Shown: in pieces, positions 1-5,985 of the stretch
How positions within the stretch are numbered: position 1 is the stretch's first letter
Layout: every line of letters begins with the position of its first letter
Assembly: GCA_902796115.1 (NCBI GenBank)
Contig: CADBNX010000549.1
Location: forward strand, 1 to 8,202
Direction of reading: 5' to 3'
Length of the DNA stretch: 8,202 nt
Source: an uncultured Eubacteriales bacterium
Lineage (GTDB): Bacteria; Bacillota; Clostridia; Christensenellales; Aristaeellaceae
The notes under the pieces: model-generated
The model's input: only the letters and a program-made list of their open reading frames with translations
Database searches by the model: none
Told to the model about the DNA's origin: nothing
Translations under genes and position numbers: made by a program

Positions 1-290
1 CGCTCCGTCGAAAGGACGATGCCGCCTTCCTTCGCCACGCAGCCGCCGCACAGGCCCGTGCCCGCGCCGCGCGGCGTCACGGCGATATTGTGCTCGTTGC
101 AGTAGCGCAGCACCGCGGAAACTTCCTCGGCGGTATCCGCAAGCAGCACCGCTTCCGGCTTGAAATAGCCGTACTCGGTCATTTCGTCATGCTCATAATC
201 CGTCGGAAAATCATCGGTCATGACCCGGCCGGGCATGATTTTTTCAAAGACGGCCACATCCGCGGCGTCGACTTTTTTGAACGGTCTCAT
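1..290 (-). CDS. glcD: FAD-binding 2-hydroxyacid dehydrogenase, GlcD/lactate dehydrogenase family (N-terminal part, cut by window edge)
   Basis: Translating the minus strand from the ATG at 290 gives 96 complete codons that run off the window at base 1. Residues about 46-83 (from PEAVLLADTAEEV to VTPRGAGTGLCGG) form the FAD-binding start of the VAO/PCMH fold: a 'P..V....t.eEV..vl..c' stretch followed by the glycine-rich PRGAGTGL loop that holds the FAD pyrophosphate. This is typical of GlcD and D-lactate dehydrogenases, which oxidise a 2-hydroxyacid to the 2-oxoacid. The start overlaps the etfA stop by four bases (ATGA) and has a GGAGGAGG ribosome binding site inside the etfA 3' end, so translation is probably coupled. 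Behind etfB and etfA it matches the catalytic subunit (LctD-like) of the Etf-linked lactate dehydrogenase. Substrate specificity cannot be read because the C-terminal substrate domain lies outside the window; glycolate or another 2-hydroxyacid remains possible. Confidence 0.88.
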   Translation of the reverse strand, partial: MRPFKKVDAADVAVFEKIMPGRVMTDDFPTDYEHDEMTEYGYFKPEAVLLADTAEEVSAVLRYCNEHNIAVTPRGAGTGLCGGCVAKEGGIVLSTE

Positions 291-1477
291 TTCTTTTCCT
301 CCTCCAATTGACGGATCAGTTCCGGAACCACCTGATACAGATCCCCGTGAATACCGATATGCGCCACGTCAAAGATCGGCGCGGCGGGATCCTGGTTGAT
401 CGCGATGATGTGCTCGGACGCGTTCATGCACGCGGCGAACTGGATCGCACCGGAAATCCCGCAGGTGATGATCAGCTTGGGTTTGACGGTTCTGCCGGAA
501 AGACCGATCTGCCGGCTGGAGGGGGCCCATCCCTTTTCCACCAGCGGTCTTGATACGGCCCAGTCACCGCCGAGCAGTTCCGCAAGGCGCTGCACCAGCT
601 TCAGATCGCTCTCTTTTTTCAGTCCGCGGCCGCCTGCGACCAGGATCTCCGCGTCGGAAATCGTGCGGGCCGGAGGAATCGGAACCGTCGAAACATGCGT
701 CACCGGAGACTGCGAGGCGCTCTTGGGCAGCTTGCGGTCGATGATTTTTCCGCTGCTCTGCGCACTGCGTTCCGGCGCGTTCATGACCTTATAGCGCACG
801 GTCGCAAACTGCGGGCGGGTCTTCGTGGTGATGATCTGCGCCATGATATTGCCGCCGAACGCGGGACGGATCTGAACCAGATCCGTATTCTCCCGCAGCT
901 CCAGCCGGGTGCAGTCCGCCGTCAGTCCCGTGTGGAAACGGGTGGAAAGCCTCGGAGCCAGGGAGCGTCCGAGGGAGGTGGCGCCGAAAAGGCACACGGA
1001 AGGCTTTGCCGCCTTGATGCAGTCCTCCGCGCAGGCCGCGTAGACATCCGCACGGTAATAGGACAGCGATTCGTCGTCGTAGGACCACACTTCCGAAACG
1101 CCCCAGTGCGTGAGTTCTTCCGCGCACGCGGCGACGTCGCTTCCGATGAGCAGCGCCTTTACCGTAAATCCGGGCACGCTCTTTGCCAGCTCACGCGCTT
1201 TGCCGATCAGTTCCAGGGAAACCGGATGGAGCTTGCCCGCCGATACCTCGGCAAAAACAAGGATATCTTTCCACTGGCTCTTGTCCACGCTCTGGGTTTT
1301 GGTTTCAAGCTTGATGATGGCGCCCTGGGGGCAGTTTTTCACGCAGATGCCGCATACCCTGCAGGCAGCGTTCATCTCCGGCTTGCCGTTTTTCATGTCA
1401 ATCGCGTTAAAGGGGCAATTCTGCGCGCAGAGCCCGCACCCGGTGCATTTGCGCTCGATTACAGCAATCTGTGCCAT
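287..1477 (-). CDS. etfA: Electron transfer flavoprotein alpha subunit with N-terminal two-cluster ferredoxin domain
   Basis: The protein has 396 residues. Residues 1-55 form a ferredoxin-like domain with two complete CxxCxxCxxxCP motifs (Cys11, 14, 17, 21 and Cys39, 42, 45, 49), predicting two [4Fe-4S] clusters. The middle is the EtfA/FixB N-terminal fold. The C-terminal FAD domain shows GGRGL (about 282-286), QIGLSGR (323-329), GISGAIQ (340-346) and AINQDP (359-364), all hallmarks of EtfA. The start at 1477 is chosen because AAGGAG lies 8 bases upstream and the ferredoxin domain begins directly after it; the longer frame to 1525 would overlap etfB. It follows etfB by 16 bases and overlaps the GlcD gene by 4. 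Known ferredoxin-extended EtfA proteins belong to electron-bifurcating or confurcating complexes that couple ferredoxin, NAD(H) and a flavin dehydrogenase. The inferred role is to pass ferredoxin electrons to the Etf flavins in the cytoplasm. Confidence 0.95.
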   Translation of the reverse strand: MAQIAVIERKCTGCGLCAQNCPFNAIDMKNGKPEMNAACRVCGICVKNCPQGAIIKLETKTQSVDKSQWKDILVFAEVSAGKLHPVSLELIGKARELAKSVPGFTVKALLIGSDVAACAEELTHWGVSEVWSYDDESLSYYRADVYAACAEDCIKAAKPSVCLFGATSLGRSLAPRLSTRFHTGLTADCTRLELRENTDLVQIRPAFGGNIMAQIITTKTRPQFATVRYKVMNAPERSAQSSGKIIDRKLPKSASQSPVTHVSTVPIPPARTISDAEILVAGGRGLKKESDLKLVQRLAELLGGDWAVSRPLVEKGWAPSSRQIGLSGRTVKPKLIITCGISGAIQFAACMNASEHIIAINQDPAAPIFDVAHIGIHGDLYQVVPELIRQLEEEKK

Positions 1478-1485
1478 ATTTCCGT

Positions 1486-1491
1486 CTCCTT
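1486..1491 (-). promoter_or_regulatory. Ribosome binding site deciding the etfA start
   Basis: The minus strand reads AAGGAG here, 8 bases before the ATG at 1477. This supports the 396-residue EtfA over the 412-residue reading that starts at 1525 inside etfB. Confidence 0.8.
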
Positions 1492-1493
1492 CC

Positions 1494-2273
1494 TCAGACA
1501 AACTTCCATTCGTGCAGCAAGGCATGCAGGCGCGATGCCGCGTCTTTTTCTTCCCAGCTTTCCTTGTTCACGTCGTTCTGGGGCGGGAAGATGCGCTCCA
1601 CCTGCGTGGGAGAACCGCTCAGGCCGTAATGCTCCGGATCCTTGTCCAGGAAAGTGTCCAGACCCTGCACATGAATCGGCTTATCCTTGATTTCACGCGC
1701 TTTCTTCAGGGAAGGCAGGCGCGGCTGATAAATATCTTTTTCCACGGTCAGCAGGCAGGGGAAGGGGATGTGCACGGTTTCGATCACGTCCTGCAGCTGC
1801 TGCTCGGCATTCACACCCGTTTCATCGCATTCCACTTTGGATACCCAGGCCGCGTGGGGGATCCCCATGTGCTCCGCGATGGCCGGACCCACCTGCGCGG
1901 TATCGCCGTCCGTCGTCTGACGGCCGCAGAGGATCAGATCAAAATCCCCTACCGACCGGATCGCCTGGCTGAGCGTATAGCTGGTCGCCAGCACGTCCGC
2001 GCCGCCCAGGCGCCGGTCCGAAAACACATATCCGTCATCCGCGCCCATCATATACGCTTCCCGGATGACAGCCTGCGCCTGCGGCGGCCCCATCGTGCCA
2101 ACCGTCACTGTGCCGCCGTGCTGCGCCTTCAGACGCAGGGCGGTTTCCAGCGCATACAGGTCGTAGGGATTCATTTTGCTGCGTACCCCGTCCCGCTTGA
2201 GCACGCCCGTCTTCTCGTCCACCTGCACCTTGTTGGTGGACGGGACCTGCTTGATGCATACAAAGATATTCAT
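1494..2273 (-). CDS. etfB: Electron transfer flavoprotein beta subunit
   Basis: The protein has 259 residues, the usual EtfB/FixA length. The N-terminus MNIFVCIKQVPST is typical, followed by RSKMNPYDLYALE (31-43), GTMGPPQA (59-66), REAYMMGAD (71-79) and GRQTTDGDTAQVGP (117-130), the nucleotide- or flavin-binding segments of the family. PCLLTVEKDIYQPRLPSLKKA (172-192) corresponds to the EtfB signature region. With EtfA it forms the heterodimer that in bifurcating complexes binds NAD(H) near the beta-subunit FAD. The start at 2273 is chosen because AAGGAGG lies five bases upstream; the in-frame ATG at 2297 would add eight residues before the conserved N-terminus. It is the first gene of the etfB-etfA-glcD set, after a 59-base gap that is longer than any other in the window, so it could have its own promoter. 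Identification is firm; the bifurcating assignment rests on context. Confidence 0.95.
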   Translation of the reverse strand: MNIFVCIKQVPSTNKVQVDEKTGVLKRDGVRSKMNPYDLYALETALRLKAQHGGTVTVGTMGPPQAQAVIREAYMMGADDGYVFSDRRLGGADVLATSYTLSQAIRSVGDFDLILCGRQTTDGDTAQVGPAIAEHMGIPHAAWVSKVECDETGVNAEQQLQDVIETVHIPFPCLLTVEKDIYQPRLPSLKKAREIKDKPIHVQGLDTFLDKDPEHYGLSGSPTQVERIFPPQNDVNKESWEEKDAASRLHALLHEWKFV

Positions 2274-2278
2274 ACGAA

Positions 2279-2285
2279 CCTCCTT
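2279..2285 (-). promoter_or_regulatory. Strong ribosome binding site of etfB
   Basis: The minus strand reads AAGGAGG, fully complementary to the 16S rRNA tail core, five bases before the ATG at 2273. It fixes the etfB start and rules against the upstream ATG at 2297. Confidence 0.85.
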
Positions 2286-2301
2286 ATATTGATTCACATT
2301 T

Positions 2302-2312
2302 TGACTGTGTCA
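2302..2312. promoter_or_regulatory. Possible operator: TGAC-N3-GTCA palindrome upstream of etfB
   Basis: The 11-base plus-strand sequence TGACTGTGTCA has perfect 4-base arms around a 3-base centre and lies 29 bases before the etfB start, in the only long intergenic gap. Short dyads of this type can bind a dimeric regulator, but arms this short arise easily by chance. No convincing -35/-10 pair was found next to it. Recorded as a weak candidate only. Confidence 0.2.
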
Positions 2313-2313
2313 G

Positions 2314-2327
2314 CGGGATCGCTCCCG
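2314..2327 (-). other. Small hairpin with GNRA-type loop between the exported-protein gene and etfB
   Basis: On the minus strand CGGGA-GCGA-TCCCG can fold into a 5-base-pair GC-rich stem closed by a GCGA tetraloop, directly downstream of the stop at 2333. No T-run follows it, so it is not a convincing intrinsic terminator. It might stabilise an upstream mRNA end or mark a processing site; chance is also possible. Confidence 0.3.
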
Positions 2328-2332
2328 GCGCG

Positions 2333-3286
2333 TCACATTTCGACCGGAGGCAGTTCCCTGCGCAGGTAAAACACCCGGTCTCCCGTCAGATCGTCATCGG
2401 AAAGGGAACAAGGCACGGTACAATTCCTGTCGCTGTACATCGTGTATCCCAAATTGTTATTATATACCGGAATCACCAAAAAGCCAATAGCTCCGGTCAC
2501 CCGGACCGTCTCTTCGATCACCTCGCCGGGGTCGAAAACAAAGGTCACCGTACGCTTCTTCTCCGCATGAAGGAACCCGTCAAGCAGCTCCTCCATTTCC
2601 AGGATATCCCCGGTCTTCTCCACGTCGGTATACACCGTTTCCCGTCCGATCACCTTTTCCGTACCGTTCGGATAAACGATATACTCCTCCGTGGCGCGGA
2701 AGAGCAGCGTATCCGGGTCGACATGGTAGACGCCGCGGAAAGAGCATCCGGATGGGTAGCGGTCATCCCCGACTTCTTCCATTTCCTCCGCGCCGATCAC
2801 GGTGGTCACGGCAAGCAGTCCTTCTTCGTCCGCTTCGGCTTCGCAGGCAATTACTTTTTCCATCCGGGTCATTTCATCGCTGTACAGCACCTCCGAGGCC
2901 ACCGGTGTATCCGGCGTATACCGGTAGGGCTGACTCCCGTATTTCGTACCCAGCAGAAAATAACAGATGCTGTACAAACTGCCCTCATCCTCGAAAAATT
3001 CCCGTACCATGCACCCGTCCGATGTCATCAGCATCATCGTATCCCCGTCCGAATCCTCCTCCGGCCGGGAGCGGAACAGCGTGAATTTGACTTTCTCATC
3101 CGCATAGATGGCGTTGACGCCGTCTTCGGTTTCGTAAGCCATGATCAGATTTTCGTGCGCGTCAAGGATCGCGCGCGTGCTGTTGGCGCGCATCAGATCC
3201 CCGATGGTGAGCGCCGCTTCCTCCCCGAAAGCCGGAAGCAATGCGCACAGAAGGAACGCCGTCAGGATGGCCAGTGCTTTTTTCAT
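2333..3286 (-). CDS. Exported acidic protein of unknown function
   Basis: The protein has 317 residues and I do not recognise its family. Residues 1-21 are a clear Sec signal peptide (two Lys, then a hydrophobic core, with likely cleavage after AFG at 21). No lipobox is evident, so it is probably secreted or surface-retained. The mature part is rich in Asp and Glu, with predicted beta-strand segments separated by acidic loops and no internal membrane segment. The C-terminal 60-70 residues (about 247-310), with TMYSDRNCTVPCSL and a late DRVFYLR strand, loosely resemble small beta-modules of clostridial surface proteins; this is an impression, not a domain call. Cys289 and Cys293 are close together. 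The start at 3286 is set by the signal peptide and the GAGGAG site; the longer frame to 3409 lies inside pilT. It sits 25 bases after pilT, so it may be co-transcribed and serve the envelope or the filament system. Confidence 0.85.
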   Translation of the reverse strand: MKKALAILTAFLLCALLPAFGEEAALTIGDLMRANSTRAILDAHENLIMAYETEDGVNAIYADEKVKFTLFRSRPEEDSDGDTMMLMTSDGCMVREFFEDEGSLYSICYFLLGTKYGSQPYRYTPDTPVASEVLYSDEMTRMEKVIACEAEADEEGLLAVTTVIGAEEMEEVGDDRYPSGCSFRGVYHVDPDTLLFRATEEYIVYPNGTEKVIGRETVYTDVEKTGDILEMEELLDGFLHAEKKRTVTFVFDPGEVIEETVRVTGAIGFLVIPVYNNNLGYTMYSDRNCTVPCSLSDDDLTGDRVFYLRRELPPVEM

Positions 3287-3294
3287 GGGGTTTT

Positions 3295-3300
3295 CTCCTC
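3295..3300 (-). promoter_or_regulatory. Ribosome binding site deciding the start of the exported protein
   Basis: The minus strand reads GAGGAG, 8 bases before the ATG at 3286, in the 25-base gap after pilT. Together with the signal peptide that follows, it excludes the 41-residue upstream extension. Confidence 0.75.
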
Positions 3301-3311
3301 TTCGGGATATT

Positions 3312-4364
3312 TCAGATCCGCTTTGCCAGGGTTTCCGGATTGGCGGCGTAAAGCAGTGCCGTTTCGCGGGAAACGCGGCGTTCCCGCACCAGACGGGCCA
3401 GTTCCGCATCCATCGACATCATGGTTTTGTCCGCCGCGCCGTAAATCACATTGTCGATCTGGTGGGTGCGTCCGTCACGGATCATATTGGAAATGGCCGG
3501 ATTGACCTGCATTACCTCGAACACCGCTTCCCGCTTCCCGTCCAGGGTGGGAACCAGCCGCTGCGACACCACGGCACGAAGCACGGCGGAAAGCTGTATG
3601 CGCACCTGCGACTGCTGATCCGCCGGGAATACGTCTATGATGCGGTCCACCGTTTTCGCGGCACCGATGGTATGAAGCGAGGAGAGAAGCAGATGCCCGG
3701 TCTCCGCCGCGGTAATGGCAGTCGCAACCGTATCGGCATCGCGCATTTCTCCCAGCATCACCACATCCGGCGCCTGGCGCAGCGCGGCGCGCAGCGCGCG
3801 GGAAAAGGTGGATGCGTCATTGGGCACCTCCCGCTGGCTCACCAGGGACTTCCTGTGCCGGTGCAGGTACTCGATCGGATCCTCAATGGTCACGATATGC
3901 GCGGCCCGGGTCGCATTGATCCTGTCCACCAGGCAGGCAAGCGTGGTGCTTTTTCCGCTGCCGGCGGGGCCTGTTACCAGCACCATTCCGCTTCGCTGCC
4001 CGGCCAGATCCATCACGATATCCGGAATATGCAGCCTTGCGGGGTCCGGCAGTTCGAAATTCACAATACGGCAGATTGCGGCAAGCGTGCCGCGCTGCCG
4101 GTACGCGTTGCAGCGGAACCGGCTGACATCCCGGATGGCGAAGGAAAAGTCATCATCCCCCTCCCTTTCCAGCAGGGAATAATCGCGATGTGCCAGTTCA
4201 TACATGCCCTGTACCTGTTTTTCGGTATCCGCGGGCGTCAGTTTTTCCTCGCTCAGGGGCTGCATGGTGCTCTCGATTTTGACCGTCACCGGGGAACCGG
4301 GAATAAAAAAGACATCGGACCCGCCCTGTTCCACCGCGCGCTTCAGCAATTCCGTCAGTCCCAT
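3312..4364 (-). CDS. pilT: PilT-type type IV pilus ATPase
   Basis: The protein has 350 residues, the normal PilT length, without the long N-terminal domain of PilB/GspE. It has Walker A GPAGSGKS (132-139), an Asp box around TIEDPIEYLH (159-168) running to QREV (177-180), Walker B VVMLGEMRD (201-209) with likely catalytic Glu206, and a His box TGHLLLSSLHT (222-232). AISNMIRDGRTHQ (290-302) corresponds to the AIRNLIREGK motif that marks PilT retraction ATPases rather than PilB. In known systems the hexamer binds the cytoplasmic face of PilC and pulls pilins back into the membrane. The ATG overlaps the previous gene by ten bases, and AGGAGG lies four bases upstream inside the codons for that gene's acidic tail, so translation is probably coupled. 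As it is the only ATPase seen, it might also drive extension here; that is inference. Confidence 0.95.
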   Translation of the reverse strand: MGLTELLKRAVEQGGSDVFFIPGSPVTVKIESTMQPLSEEKLTPADTEKQVQGMYELAHRDYSLLEREGDDDFSFAIRDVSRFRCNAYRQRGTLAAICRIVNFELPDPARLHIPDIVMDLAGQRSGMVLVTGPAGSGKSTTLACLVDRINATRAAHIVTIEDPIEYLHRHRKSLVSQREVPNDASTFSRALRAALRQAPDVVMLGEMRDADTVATAITAAETGHLLLSSLHTIGAAKTVDRIIDVFPADQQSQVRIQLSAVLRAVVSQRLVPTLDGKREAVFEVMQVNPAISNMIRDGRTHQIDNVIYGAADKTMMSMDAELARLVRERRVSRETALLYAANPETLAKRI

Positions 4365-4789
4365 ATGTCCTCCTCGTCCAGTTCCACCCGCAGACTGTGC
4401 CGTATCCAGTCAAGGCGCACGGCGCCCTCCTCCAAATGGCATGCCACTGCGCAGTCCAGCGTTCTTTCCCCATCCGTTTCCAGCCAGGATATTTTATTTC
4501 CGTCGGTAGAAAACCCTTCCGGCAGGGTCTGTTCCAGTCCGGCAAGCGCTTCCTCCGGGGAAAGAGAACTTTCCGCCAGCAGCTCCGCCAGCATCTGCCG
4601 GTTTTCCTCCGAACGTTCATTCAGCAGGAAGACCGCCTGCACCACTTCCGCGCTGCGCTCGCTCAGTTTCAGGTCATTGCGCGCCGTCATCAGGGAGAGC
4701 ATGCCCAGCACGCTCATCGCCAGCGTCACAAATATCAGGATCAGGGACGGCGCGCCGGGTCCCAGGGCAATACTGCTTTTCCGCTTCAT
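4355..4789 (-). CDS. Pilin-like single-pass membrane protein (minor pseudopilin candidate, no Glu5)
   Basis: The protein has 144 residues: a short basic N-terminus (MKRKSS), one hydrophobic segment (about 14-34), then a soluble part with a helical first half (TARNDLKLSERSAEVVQAVF, 35-54) and a small beta-rich end around KISWLETDGERTLDCAVACHLEEGAVRLDW as far as 128. This layout matches pilin-fold proteins. Gly12 before APSLI could act as a prepilin cleavage position, but the Glu at +5 is absent, as in GspK-type tip pseudopilins. The start at 4789 overlaps the preceding gene by ATGA and has AGGAGG seven bases upstream. The 3' end overlaps pilT by ten bases and supplies its ribosome binding site. 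Position inside the platform/ATPase operon is the main functional argument; similarity alone would not name it. Confidence 0.8.
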   Translation of the reverse strand: MKRKSSIALGPGAPSLILIFVTLAMSVLGMLSLMTARNDLKLSERSAEVVQAVFLLNERSEENRQMLAELLAESSLSPEEALAGLEQTLPEGFSTDGNKISWLETDGERTLDCAVACHLEEGAVRLDWIRHSLRVELDEEDIWD

Positions 4790-5178
4790 GGACGCACCTC
4801 CTCAAAACGGGAGCAGGGCAGGCTGAGCCATTCCTCTCCTTCCGCGGAGAGCACGCGTACAAGCGCACGCCGCATGACGCCCGCGCCGGATTCCTCCGCC
4901 GAGCATGATACCTCCGTCCGCCACGCGGGTTCCTCCCGCCGCCATATCCCGTCCGCGTCTGCAAACCCGAGTTCCCTGAGCGCTTCTTCGGCATCGGGTG
5001 CCGCGTAGAGGGTATCGGCAATGTTCTGCGCCTCCGCCGCTGCCGCGGCCAGGTGCTCCGCCCGGACGCTCTGCGCTCTCGCCGCGGCGAATACCTGCAG
5101 GAGCACCGTCGCGGAAATCATGAAGAAAGCGATCACGATCAGCAGTTCAAGCAAAAGGGAATTGCTTCTGTTTTTCAT
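4786..5178 (-). CDS. Type II/IV secretion pseudopilin-like protein with atypical prepilin motif
   Basis: The protein has 130 residues. The N-terminus NSLLLELLIVIAFF (6-19) closely resembles the class III prepilin signal, with Glu11 at the expected +5 position and a hydrophobic helix (about 8-30). The residue that should precede the cut (-1) is Asn6 rather than Gly or Ala, so processing is uncertain. An Ala-rich amphipathic helix follows (31-60), as in the pilin spine, then a short acidic soluble domain with Cys92 and Cys122. It is flanked on both sides by ATGA overlaps and preceded by a GGGGGAG ribosome binding site. It is the best prepilin candidate in the operon and could be a major or minor subunit. 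Assignment to the pilin-like class is good; subunit role is unknown. Confidence 0.83.
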   Translation of the reverse strand: MKNRSNSLLLELLIVIAFFMISATVLLQVFAAARAQSVRAEHLAAAAAEAQNIADTLYAAPDAEEALRELGFADADGIWRREEPAWRTEVSCSAEESGAGVMRRALVRVLSAEGEEWLSLPCSRFEEVRP

Positions 5179-5669
5179 TCCGCTCCCCCTTCCGTGCCGG
5201 CCGAGCGCTGCGCGCAGCGGATTTCATGGAAAACCCCGTCCGTCTTTACCCGGATACGGATCAGCCCGTTCTCCTCTGCCGCGGTCATTTCCTCCGCGGG
5301 ACACACGGTTTCCCCGTTTTCCGGTTCAAAAGGCGTGTCTGCTTCCGTGAACCATTCCCGCAGATACCCGTCATACACATAAACGCGGGTCAGGTATTCC
5401 TCGCCGTCGTACACGTTTTTCATGACAAGCGTATCGATGCCGTCCGTCTTTTCCGTATACACCGCGCCTGCTTCATCATCCGCCCTCAGCATGCTGCGCA
5501 GGTAGGAAGAGGAGATCCGCTGCGCGCTGTTCACCCCGGTGGAAGCCGATATATTCCGGTATGCCCTGGCGCCAAGCAGCACTGTCACCGTGGAAAACAC
5601 GGCAAACAGCCCGAGCAGCAGGAATACAAACGCGCCGGAAACCGTATGGGATACATCCCTCTTTTTCAT
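5175..5669 (-). CDS. DUF4860-like single-pass membrane protein of the pilus-like operon
   Basis: The protein has 164 residues. After a short KKRD start it has one hydrophobic helix (about 11-34), then GARAYRNI (33-40) and a soluble region with alternating strands: SSYLRSMLRADDEAGAV (54-70), LVMKNVYDGEEYLTRVYVYDG (81-101) and LIRIRVKTDGVFHEI (136-150). From memory this pattern resembles DUF4860, a family of unknown function found in clostridial type IV pilus-like operons; I could not check it. No Gly/Glu prepilin signature is present. The start at 5669 is chosen because it makes an ATGA overlap with the preceding stop and has GGGAG upstream; the longer frame to 5828 would lie almost wholly inside the previous gene. 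It probably forms part of the filament or its membrane base. Confidence 0.82.
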   Translation of the reverse strand: MKKRDVSHTVSGAFVFLLLGLFAVFSTVTVLLGARAYRNISASTGVNSAQRISSSYLRSMLRADDEAGAVYTEKTDGIDTLVMKNVYDGEEYLTRVYVYDGYLREWFTEADTPFEPENGETVCPAEEMTAAEENGLIRIRVKTDGVFHEIRCAQRSAGTEGGAE

Positions 5670-5971
5670 GGCGCCTGCGCTCCCTTCATCGTGATAAAGA
5701 TATCGGGAATCTGGTTCGAGGCAAACGCTTCCAGCGTCACGTAATAGCGTTCGCTGTCGTAGGCCAGGCGATAATGCTCCCTGAGGTACTCCACACTCCC
5801 GGGATACGCGCCCTCTACGGCATAGCAAGTCAGTGCGGCTTCCCGCACCGCGCGGCGCACCAGTTCGGTTTCATCCCGGTCCGCAAAAGCGGAGATCCGG
5901 GAATACAGTCCCACCGCACAGACCAGCACCAGCAGGATCAGTCCCAATTTCAGGATATCTTTTCTGCTCAT
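5666..5971 (-). CDS. Small pilin-like membrane protein
   Basis: The protein has 101 residues: a basic start (MSRKD), one hydrophobic helix (about 7-23), then a helix (33-50) leading into CYAVEGAYPGSVEYL (49-63). This recalls the 'Y....G.YP.s...L' segment that follows the spine helix in GspG-type pseudopilins. A short beta part (YYVTLEAF, 76-83; IPDIFITM, 88-95) ends the chain. No prepilin cleavage motif with Glu5 is visible, so the helix may remain an uncleaved anchor. The start at 5971 has AGGAGG seven bases upstream, 14 bases after the gspF-like gene. The stop overlaps the next gene by ATGA. Real gene with high confidence; pseudopilin-like assignment moderate. Confidence 0.82.
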   Translation of the reverse strand: MSRKDILKLGLILLVLVCAVGLYSRISAFADRDETELVRRAVREAALTCYAVEGAYPGSVEYLREHYRLAYDSERYYVTLEAFASNQIPDIFITMKGAQAP

Positions 5972-5985
5972 CCGGGTGCCTCCTG

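Noticed and set aside
2314..2327. Intrinsic terminator after the exported-protein gene
   Set aside because: The stem is only five base pairs and no T-run follows on the minus strand, so termination cannot be claimed.
3287..3409. N-terminal extension of the exported protein to 3409
   Set aside because: It would overlap the end of pilT by almost 100 bases and bury the signal peptide, whereas the ATG at 3286 is preceded by GAGGAG and starts a clear signal sequence.
3141..4826. 561-codon plus-strand open frame antisense to pilT and its neighbours
   Set aside because: It spans three well-supported minus-strand genes, its translation shows no domain, and long antisense frames are expected in GC-rich coding DNA. 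The frames at 1110-2369, 695-1690 and 5833-7110 are rejected for the same reason.
5670..5828. N-terminal extension of the DUF4860-like protein to 5828
   Set aside because: The 53 added residues are a frame shadow of the preceding 101-residue gene, show no membrane or signal pattern, and the ATG at 5669 has an ATGA overlap and a ribosome binding site.
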